The notes beneath the pieces are model-generated. The model saw only the letters and a program-made list of their open reading frames with translations, was not told where the DNA came from and searched no databases. This document shows, piece by piece, positions 9,914-16,098 of a stretch of 16,098 nucleotides of DNA (position 1 is the stretch's first letter; each line of letters begins with the position of its first letter). A program made the translations under genes and the position numbers. The stretch is from Trichomonas tenax (Eukaryota; Parabasalia; Trichomonadida; Trichomonadidae), in NCBI GenBank assembly GCA_023091735.1, contig JALKBU010001134.1, positions 1-16,098 of the forward strand, read 5' to 3'.

Positions 9914-9989
9914 ATTTTGGCGCCATGGCGGGATATAAAATCAAAATTGAGTCCGAGAGCGGTTTCGCAGGAAAAATTGGCGCCAAAAT
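9914..9989. repeat. Inverted pair of GGCGCC boxes
   Basis: ATTTTGGCGCCA (9914-9925) and TGGCGCCAAAAT (9978-9989) are perfect 12-bp inverted copies 52 bp apart, in GC-richer DNA within the AT-rich element. Each resembles an E2F-type site (TTTSGCGC), and the pair could also form a hairpin. Whether any protein binds them is unknown. Confidence 0.5.
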
Positions 9990-11025
9990 GTTCATTTTTT
10001 GATGTGAAGAAGAAAAAATTTTCACTCTCTCTTCAAAAAAATTTTTGAAACAATCTTTCTCTGCTATTATACGTATAGTATACCTCGTATATAATCTATG
10101 GATATACTCATAATTGTAACTGAATCTTAGGTTGCTGATAAGCAATCCAACAAATAGAGACGACTCGAATTTTGACAATCTGAGATGGACTTTTTTTGTT
10201 TTCATTACAATCAACCCAATGATTGATAAAAGACATAGACAATAGTTACAATATATACTAGATACAGTATTGATTATAATAGCATTAGTTGATAGATGAT
10301 TTATTAATGATATGAATATGAAAATCTCGAAAGACATGTTTTCTCCTCAAACACAATTTGTTGATACAAATTTGATTCCCATCGAACATTAATTACTGAG
10401 ATGGGCCAATTGTTTTCCTTAGAGACATAATGGATCTATAGTTGATAGGCTATTATGCTATGCAATTGAATAAAGTCAAGTTTGATGTATATTCTCAAAA
10501 CAGCATTTCAATTACAAATTTGAAAAATATGATGTAATTTTTATTTTGATCTGGTACAGATACTATGAAGGACAACAGCGATATAATATATATAAATAAG
10601 ATATATACTTATTGGATATTAACATTATATAGATTGTAGTTGATTGTGAACGCATTATAACATAATGACTAATGATGAAAGTGTTTTTCCTTTATTTTGA
10701 TATTTCACAAAAAAATTCAGTTTCGCTTTAATAAAGTTATTCAAGTTACACAGCAATATTTTTTTTTATTTTGCTCTTTAGATTCAGATTCAGAATCTTT
10801 CGGTCTATCTATGTATATGCTTAAATTGATCTGTACTTTGTTATTGGCCACTATATTCAAGCAAGAAAAAAATTTGATACCCAAATTTTGCAAAGTAATG
10901 ACGGATGTCAAAATCGTGATATTTGAATGACTTATAATCGAAATAGAAACTTCAAACTATAGCTATAATGCTTAAACTTGATAGGGTTTATAATGATGTT
11001 ATTATGACATTTCAACTCATTCTCT

Positions 11026-11060
11026 ATCTGTCTGTGCTAAACACACCATTGTACACTCTA
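11026..11060 (-). repeat. Right terminal inverted repeat
   Basis: Read on the minus strand this arm contains GGTGTGTTTAGCACAGA and pairs with the left arm at 30 of 35 positions. TA follows it at 11061-11062. Confidence 0.7.
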
Positions 11061-11085
11061 TAATATATCTGAGAAAAAAATGCAT

Positions 11086-11089
11086 TTTA
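11086..11089 (-). terminator. UAAA polyadenylation signal overlapping the stop codon
   Basis: On the minus strand the stop TAA is followed by A, giving TAAA, the trichomonad polyadenylation signal. The 3' end must therefore lie close to, or inside, the right end of the TIR element, which may supply the cleavage region. Confidence 0.5.
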
Positions 11090-12151
11090 CTGCTTTGCGC
11101 CATTATCAAGAAGAAGTTTCTCCATTTGTTCGGAACAGGCAGTTCCCAATGGACTGTCTCCTAAATTAACATCAACATGTTTCACTTTAACAAGGTACTC
11201 TGCAATATCATAGTAATCTTTCAATGATGCTAAGTGAAGAGGTGTTTTGTTGTCTTTTGTTAAACAGTTCGGATTCACATTTGGAAGTTCACAGAAATAT
11301 TTAATTGCTTCAATGTTATTACGATCCACAAAATAATGCAAAGGAGAATAATTAGACGACCCTCTTTCTGATGGATTCAAACCACACTGTGTCATCAATT
11401 TGACAAGTTTGAAGTTATTGTTAAATGCTCCTTTACTGTAAATATTTTCTCTACCATCATGAATACTGTGATAACCATCGTTGATCGCAAGATTGATAGA
11501 TAAAACATCATCTTCGTTTGCCATCTTCTCGAACATTTCATAAATCTGATCGAAATGCTCTTTGTCTTTTGGAATATTTTTCAGATTTTTGTAGTTTTTG
11601 GCGCTAAGATATTTTCTTATTGGTTCTGTTTCGTTATGAATCTTTTCATTAAGCGAATTCGTGAGTATTTCAATTTTTGATGTGAATTCTTTCTGAAAAT
11701 TGCAGCCAAATGAATCGAGTTTGGATGTGTCGATCATGTTGCTCTCGAGAGATGACAAATGAGAGTCAATGCCTTTGATACTATTTACAAGAGATTCAGT
11801 ATTTGTTCCATCGCTGTGAGAGAATTTGAGGATGATGTCGCATAGTTTGTCGAGAAATGAAATTTTGAGAACTTTAGAGACAACACGAATGCTTTCGATA
11901 GATTTATGAAAATCTTTTATAAAAGCAAAAGAAACGTGTTTCATCATATCAAGGATCGATTTCTTCTTGTTGAAAAATGATGCTTTTATGAAGAAAGTCT
12001 TGAACTGTTCATTTGTTAGTTTTGCGAAATCGAGAATGTTGCAAAGTTCATCTTTCGACCTTGTCTTGAAGAACCCATCCTGGACGATGTATGTGCCTAT
12101 GTTCTCTGCGATCGATTCCCAGTCTGGACTAAGATCCGCTCCCTCTGACAT
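11087..12151 (-). CDS. Ankyrin-repeat protein
   Basis: The 354-residue protein belongs to the very large ankyrin group of trichomonads and probably acts through protein-protein contacts; its partner is unknown. Residues 1-150 are a helical N-terminal region, residues about 150-235 are charged and partly coiled, and the C-terminal part carries ankyrin repeats: degenerate ones at about 204-265, clear ones at 267-299 (SPLHYFVDRNN) and 301-331 (TPLHLASLKD), and a final partial repeat at 332-354 ending DNGAKQ. I start it at ATG 12151, which lies 5 nt behind an Initiator-like TCATT; ATG 12181 in the same frame, behind a CCTTT, would add 10 residues. The frame stays open upstream to 12340 without another ATG. 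The stop TAA is part of a UAAA signal. It converges with the scaffold gene across the TIR element. Confidence 0.82.
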   Translation of the reverse strand: MSEGADLSPDWESIAENIGTYIVQDGFFKTRSKDELCNILDFAKLTNEQFKTFFIKASFFNKKKSILDMMKHVSFAFIKDFHKSIESIRVVSKVLKISFLDKLCDIILKFSHSDGTNTESLVNSIKGIDSHLSSLESNMIDTSKLDSFGCNFQKEFTSKIEILTNSLNEKIHNETEPIRKYLSAKNYKNLKNIPKDKEHFDQIYEMFEKMANEDDVLSINLAINDGYHSIHDGRENIYSKGAFNNNFKLVKLMTQCGLNPSERGSSNYSPLHYFVDRNNIEAIKYFCELPNVNPNCLTKDNKTPLHLASLKDYYDIAEYLVKVKHVDVNLGDSPLGTACSEQMEKLLLDNGAKQ

Positions 12152-12152
12152 C

Positions 12153-12157
12153 AATGA
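12153..12157 (-). promoter_or_regulatory. Initiator-like element (TCATT) deciding the ankyrin start
   Basis: On the minus strand TCATTG directly precedes ATG 12151. With transcription starting at the A (12155) the leader would be 4 nt, very short but within the trichomonad range. It is the main reason for choosing this ATG over the one at 12181. A near-palindrome CCTTTTAAAGG (12188-12198) lies just upstream and offers a competing CCTTT-type start for the longer form. Confidence 0.4.
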
Positions 12158-12204
12158 CAAATTTTTTAAAGACACTTTCATTTTTGCCCTTTTAAAGGAT
12201 AAAA

Positions 12205-12330
12205 CAAAAAATGGATAGGCGTCCGCCCACGCCCCGAATTTAATGGCGATGTTCGTGCCAGGCTGTTTTTGATGGGTCGAGAATTTATTTGGAATTTTGG
12301 AAATTTTGGTCCAGGCTGTATTCAACAATA
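12205..12330. other. GC-rich patch upstream of the ankyrin gene
   Basis: This stretch contains GGCGTCCGCCCACGCCCCG and two direct copies of CCAGGCTGT (12258-12266 and 12311-12319). It contrasts sharply with the AT-rich surroundings. It may be promoter DNA or a fragment of older coding sequence, since the ankyrin frame stays open across it. I cannot assign a function. Confidence 0.35.
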
Positions 12331-12765
12331 AAAATATCAATGAGCGTGCATTATTTTACATGCAAATATGAATATTGTGTGATTGGCTTATTCACATTTT
12401 AGATTTCATTTTGAAGGTCGTCAATTTGACACGTAATCATGATATTTCTGACATCACGATATAAAGATATATATGTGTGTATAACAGGCGTGAAAATCTA
12501 TGGAAAATGAGAAGCATATTTTCAGCATATTTGAGTCATTCTAACTCATAATATAAATAGTATCCACTCACTATGGAGGAATGATATTCAATTAAAGGCA
12601 TGATAAATGAACTAATAATAAATTTCAATCTATAATTTTCCTGCCGGATGAGCAGGATATGGTATTTTTTGATATCACTATACCATGTATATCTTATATA
12701 TAATGCATTTCATGGAATTTAAAATATTTTTTTTTCGACAAAAAGAAAAAGAAAAAAATAAAAAG
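12331..12765. other. AT-rich intergenic stretch with small hairpins
   Basis: There is no gene here. A 5-bp hairpin CCTGC/GCAGG spans 12640-12656, and just after it ATGGTAT and ATACCAT form another inverted pair. An A-rich tract near 12741-12764 ends the stretch; on the minus strand it is the T-run behind the first Pol III-like site. Confidence 0.45.
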
Positions 12766-12830
12766 GCTTTCCACGAGTCGATCCAATGGCACATATAATC
12801 TTTAGCATTAACTAAACCATTACACCATAA
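12766..12830 (-). promoter_or_regulatory. Pol III-like A box and B box followed by an oligo-T tract
   Basis: Read on the minus strand, TGGTGTAATGG fits the A-box consensus TRGYNNARNNG and GATCGACTC fits the B box GWTCRANNC. They are about 44 nt apart, as in tRNA genes, and a T-run follows immediately. The acceptor and T arms do not pair, so it is not a functional tRNA gene; a decayed tRNA or tRNA-derived element is possible. Confidence 0.22.
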
Positions 12831-12907
12831 TTCAACATTCATCAGTTTTACTCATTGGTAACACTAAGTATCTTGTTTACAGAAAGGTGACTCAAAAAAG
12901 GAAAAAA

Positions 12908-12980
12908 ACGCACCAGCGATGTTTCGAACAACCAAACTTTAATCAAAATTCCTGACACCCCTGCTTTAGACCTGTGGCTA
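12908..12980 (-). promoter_or_regulatory. B-box-like site with oligo-T tract and partial tRNA-like acceptor pairing
   Basis: On the minus strand GTTCGAAAC matches the B-box consensus, a run of seven T follows soon after, and GCCACAG upstream pairs with CTGGTGC downstream at 5 of 7 positions at tRNA-like distance. No good A box or D arm is seen. It may be a decayed tRNA gene or chance. Confidence 0.2.
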
Positions 12981-13242
12981 AAGTATTGTGAAACTGAGTA
13001 TTTTTTATGTTAGCTAAAAAATAAAATTAAATGTTAAATCACATATTACTTGATATAGCAATATGCAAATCATACGTAAAAGCATGAAATTAAATGTAAA
13101 ATTATTTGATTTAATTGATAAACATTCATTTGATGATTAACTCTAACTCATTTTAATACATTACATCCTACATATAACTATTCTGCAATGGAATGATTTT
13201 TTCAACGAACATATATGTAGTTATGATTAGAAAGAAAAAATA

Positions 13243-13313
13243 CAATTACATCGAGATTCGAACACTCGACTAATATGTCTAAAATATCCTTTTCCCATTA
13301 GACTAATTTGACA
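13243..13313 (-). tRNA. tRNA-like sequence, probably a pseudogene
   Basis: On the minus strand TAGTCTAATGG matches the A box and GTTCGAATC the B box, 42 nt apart. A GATAT/ATATT stem encloses the loop TTTAGAC, which fits an anticodon loop (U33, purine 37) reading UAG, nominally Leu. TCGAG/CTCGA can form a T stem, but its loop is 9 nt instead of 7. A run of T follows, as in a Pol III terminator. The D arm does not pair and the acceptor pairs only with a bulge, so a functional tRNA is unlikely; the long variable arm expected of tRNA-Leu is also missing. Confidence 0.28.
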
Positions 13314-14530
13314 TGTAAAATTTCGAATTACAAATTTTTATTTAATCAAATTCCAAAATTATGGTATTTGATTACATCATTGTTTCAAAGCTTGGCTCTG
13401 GCATCAATAATCAGAAAATTACCTTGCATTTCCATTAATACAAAAAAGTGCATGACTCCCTGCATAAATAAGGTGATTTTATCAACTTTACCGAGAAAAG
13501 TATAATGCTGAGAAAAAATAAATTCACTCCAATTATCAGCATAATGTGTAGATGCATACACTATGATATGAGGCTCCTCTGAATGTATCATATATGCGCA
13601 TGCTTCAGTAAAGTCTGATACATGATCCCAAAGTAGAAAAATTAGAATATGTATGAGTTTGAACAACCAAATACTTATATGTTGAAGCTCATATGGTATG
13701 CATATATTTTGTATCAGAATTGTTATGATGTATGAGATTTGATAATTATTTTCAAAATAAGCATTTAGACGAGTGTTGATTTGTGAATTTATTTACATAC
13801 ATCTATATACATATCTATATCAAAAATATATTTATTTGTCTTCTATTCGATGTTGGTTAAAGATTGCTAATATTGACTCCACTTCGATTTTACTGGCTCC
13901 AGCCATTGCCAATATATATGCATGGATGTGTATATGTAAGTTGTATCATTTATAGAAAAACGTGTCGAAATTATATTTTGATTTGCAACAAAATATAACA
14001 ATTTGGACATTTAGATGTGCGCATAGAATACACTCATATATGTGATATTGTTCCAATAATGTAATTGAGATTTCAAAGAAGATATGAACTTGATATCTTG
14101 ATTGAATCCATATTTCAATGAAAACTATATAGAGTATAGAAAACACCATTTTTATGTCATGGTTTGAAAATTGGGTTCTAGAAAGATGTTTAATGGGCCC
14201 AAAAATTTTCGAATTGATGGAAATGCAGGGTAAAAGTTCGATATGGTCAATATCTAATGTTGCTATATGTTGCAGTTGTTCGTCTATATGGTTTTTAAGT
14301 GTTTTCGAACTGATTGAACGAAAAAAGATAAAATTTTTGAATATATATTCTGTTTAGTACAACTTGTTGATCGTCTTCGACACGTACTGGATATATAGCT
14401 GCTATGGGCATTTCCATTGGCTTAAAAACGTGCGATGGTCTCCAAATTAATATGAGATCATAAAAAACATTACAAAATTGCTAACAATGTTTGATAGATG
14501 AAAATGACATGCTTTACAAACAGTCGTATA
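13314..14530. other. Intergenic region with weak diverged repeats, no firm gene
   Basis: Stretches centred near 13430, 13890, 14230 and 14412 resemble each other on alternating strands; the shared core is near ATGGAAATGC. A minus-strand frame is open from 14353 to a stop at 13946 (135 codons), but its only ATG is at 14149. The level of similarity is close to what AT-rich DNA gives by chance, so I do not annotate genes here. Confidence 0.35.
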
Positions 14531-14591
14531 CAGAGTGTGGTTTTTCATGGTAATCCAAAAATTTGTCTAACCATGAAAAAATCCCACTCTG
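14531..14591. repeat. Foldback hairpin with about 21-bp arms
   Basis: Left arm 14531-14551 (CAGAGTGTGG then TTTTTCATGGT) pairs with right arm 14570-14591 (ACCATGAAAAAATCCCACTC plus TG), with about one mismatch and one extra base, around an 18-nt loop. TA precedes the left arm. It could be a tiny foldback transposon remnant, a transposase-binding palindrome, or a structured RNA stem; no neighbouring gene explains it. Confidence 0.6.
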
Positions 14592-14876
14592 AAAATATCA
14601 ATAATTATAATTTTCCCAATATACCTATAATAAACAATTTTCCTATAATTTATATCAAAATCCTAGGACCAATAGAATGTTTCACATTCACTGGGCTACG
14701 TCCATAAATGGACACACGTAAATTTCTATAATTTGTTATTAAAATATATTGTTTAATTAATAATACAAATTATTATTGTTATGATTTATTAATAGTTTCA
14801 TATAAATTGATGAAAATAAAAAAAATATTTTTTATATATTATGAAAAAATTAATATTTTTTTTCTGCTAATAAATA
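14592..14876. other. AT-rich junction region left of the Maverick-type fragment
   Basis: A perfect hairpin GTCCA-TAAA-TGGAC lies at 14700-14713, nested in TACGT...ACGTA. From about 14720 on the DNA is extremely AT-rich, as expected for non-coding parts of Maverick elements. The element boundary probably lies in this interval, but I cannot place a terminal repeat. Confidence 0.35.
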
Positions 14877-15984
14877 ATGAGCTACTCAGAACAAGATATT
14901 CTTAATTTAACACAGGAACAATTTAATTAAATTTTCATTGGTGGAAATCCTAAAGTAGATGATGAAGAAAATGTTAAATATAAATTATATACTATTCATA
15001 AAAATCTTTTGAAAATTACCCTAAAACGTTATCAAACATTTACAACATTAACTAATCCCGATGGCTCGATTCATAAAGAATTACAATATAATTGCTTAAT
15101 TTATGCGTTATCTTATGTAATTACTAATGGAAATATCTAATAAATTTTTAGATTGTAAATATTGTCCAATAAACGTTTTAGCTAAGATCTGTGTTGAACA
15201 TAAAATTTGGTGTCAATTAAAATATTATGATGATAAATCTGGTAAAATGCGTTTTGCTAATGAATCTCGTAATAAACATTTAGGTCCCGATAACGGTTAT
15301 AATTACAAAATAAACCTTTACACATATAAAAATCACCATTTCATAGATGAAACATTACCTATAAGTTCTTATTTCATAAAACATTACGATGAAATTGTTG
15401 CCTATGGTAATTCACATAAATGGTCTGCAGAGAAAATGTTCATGGTTACTAGATTACGTAATAATAATTTTGAAACAGATACAAAACAAGCACACATTAA
15501 TAGTATTAGACTAATTAAATTTTTAGAAGAAATTGGGGCATTCATACCATTATCGCATAGTGATAAAGATTTCAAAATTCCAGGAATATCTTCAACACAT
15601 TTATTAAAAGAAAATTCCAAAAATAAAATTCCCAATGTAATTGCTGATATAAATTTTAGATTAATGTCTGAAAATAATTCCAAGAAATACATACCAAAGG
15701 ATATAAGTTACTGGTATGCTGATTTTGAAACATGTACCAAAGATAACTGTGAAATACCGTTTATGATATGTTTAAGCAATATTGATGGTAAAATTTCGAT
15801 TACATTTAATGGTTTTGATTGTGATAAACAATTTATGGATTTTATACCAAACAATAGTATCGTGTATTTTCATAACTTAGGATTTGATGGTAGGAAGTAG
15901 TATATGTTTGGGGTTAGTTGTCAGAATTTACATATTATATATAGTTGGGATAATAACCAATTATATTATAGGGGGGAAAACTAA
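14877..15984 (+). pseudogene. Broken protein-primed family B DNA polymerase, N-terminal part (Maverick/Polinton type)
   Basis: The intact gene would encode the polymerase that replicates Maverick/Polinton elements by protein priming. The longest open piece (15127-15900, 257 codons) carries the 3'-5' exonuclease motifs Exo I (DFET, residues 199-202) and Exo II (YFHNLGFDG, 247-255) of the pPolB family. It is broken. An ATG-started frame at 14877 meets a stop at 14928-14930; the same frame then stays open to about 15137, where reading must shift to the frame of the 257-codon piece; a TAG at 15898-15900 follows directly behind Exo II, after which the frame is open for 27 more codons. Exo III, the TPR regions and the polymerase motifs are absent from the window. 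AT-rich codon use (TTA, AAT, AAA) differs somewhat from the host genes. Family assignment is secure from the motifs; the Maverick origin is inferred from the known abundance of these elements in trichomonads. Confidence 0.8.
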
Positions 15985-16039
15985 GTTAATTTTTTTTATT
16001 ATTTAATTTTTTAATAAGTATAAAAGAGACTATATATAG

Positions 16040-16098
16040 ATGGTAACGATTCAATCTGAGCTAATGAATAAATTAATTAAAAAGTCAATTAAAGACTT
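16040..16098 (+). CDS. Short open frame running off the right edge
   Basis: An ATG at 16040 opens 19 lysine-rich codons to the window edge (MVTIQSELMNK start). It could begin another gene of the Maverick-type element or be a chance frame in AT-rich DNA. Nothing identifies it. Confidence 0.15.
   Translation, partial: MVTIQSELMNKLIKKSIKD

Larger units (their letters stand above)
9798..11060. mobile_element. 1263-bp transposable element with 35-bp terminal inverted repeats and TA flanks
   Basis: The left end (9798-9832, starting TAGGGTGTGCAAGGGTGTGT) and the reverse complement of the right end (11060-11026, starting TAGAGTGTACAATGGTGTGT) match at 30 of 35 positions without gaps. TA flanks each end (9796-9797 and 11061-11062), which is the duplication made by Tc1/mariner-type transposases. 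No transposase is readable inside, so it would be a non-autonomous or decayed copy; its class is inference. The interior holds two inverted GGCGCC sites and AT-rich DNA. A 182-codon minus-strand open frame (10337-9789) runs through the left TIR and out of the element and resembles no known protein. The element sits between convergent genes and ends 26 bp from the ankyrin gene's stop codon. Confidence 0.65.

Noticed and set aside
12640..12730. A possible self-cleaving ribozyme around the CCTGC/GCAGG hairpin
   Set aside because: The hammerhead core CUGANGA...GAAA is absent, and no other known ribozyme pattern fits.
13385..13666. A 93-codon minus-strand open frame
   Set aside because: It has no recognisable domain and overlaps a plus-strand open frame of equal quality; only its possible repeat content is reported.
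15402..15692. A 96-codon minus-strand open frame inside the polymerase fragment
   Set aside because: It is antisense to a clear polymerase exonuclease region and so a shadow frame.
1..16098. CRISPR arrays, bacterial operons or riboswitches
   Set aside because: No regularly spaced direct repeats or bacterial signals are present, and the gene structure and signals are eukaryotic.

Overview
The window looks like nuclear DNA of a trichomonad (Parabasalia), for example Tritrichomonas or a relative. It is AT-rich. The three intact genes are long and intronless. Their starts lie a few to a few tens of bases behind matches to the trichomonad Initiator (TCAYW). Two of the stop codons are embedded in a UAAA polyadenylation signal. 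An ankyrin protein of trichomonad type and a protein-primed DNA polymerase of Maverick/Polinton type fit the same group. The species is inference; nothing here decides between trichomonads.

Layout, left to right. Bases 1-71 may hold the last codons of a gene entering from the left. A small multi-pass membrane protein with a signal peptide and a cysteine-rich ectodomain (436-1629, +) follows. About 1.25 kb of AT-rich DNA separates it from a 2087-residue scaffold protein (2884-9147, +). That protein has the layout of the neurobeachin/LYST/ALFY class: helical repeats, a ConA-like domain, helical repeats, a PH-like region, a WD40-like region and a C-terminal FYVE-like zinc finger. Only a short remnant stands where the ~280-residue BEACH domain should be. 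Behind it lie scraps of possible minus-strand coding sequence (9180-9500) and a 1263-bp element (9798-11060) with 35-bp imperfect terminal inverted repeats flanked by TA on both sides. A convergent ankyrin-repeat gene (11087-12151, -) ends 26 bp beyond the element.

The rest (12152-14876) has no convincing protein gene. It holds three minus-strand sites that look like RNA polymerase III internal B boxes, each closely followed by an oligo-T run (the one at 13243-13313 is tRNA-like), some weak diverged repeats on both strands, and a 61-bp hairpin. The right end (14877-15984) is the N-terminal part of a protein-primed family B DNA polymerase from a Maverick/Polinton-type element, broken by stops and a frame change; a further short open frame runs off the window.

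The genes do not form a pathway. The picture is three host genes separated by intergenic DNA carrying transposon remains. The points most worth a second look are the scaffold protein that seems to have lost its BEACH core, the TIR-bounded element and the degenerate Pol III-like cluster.
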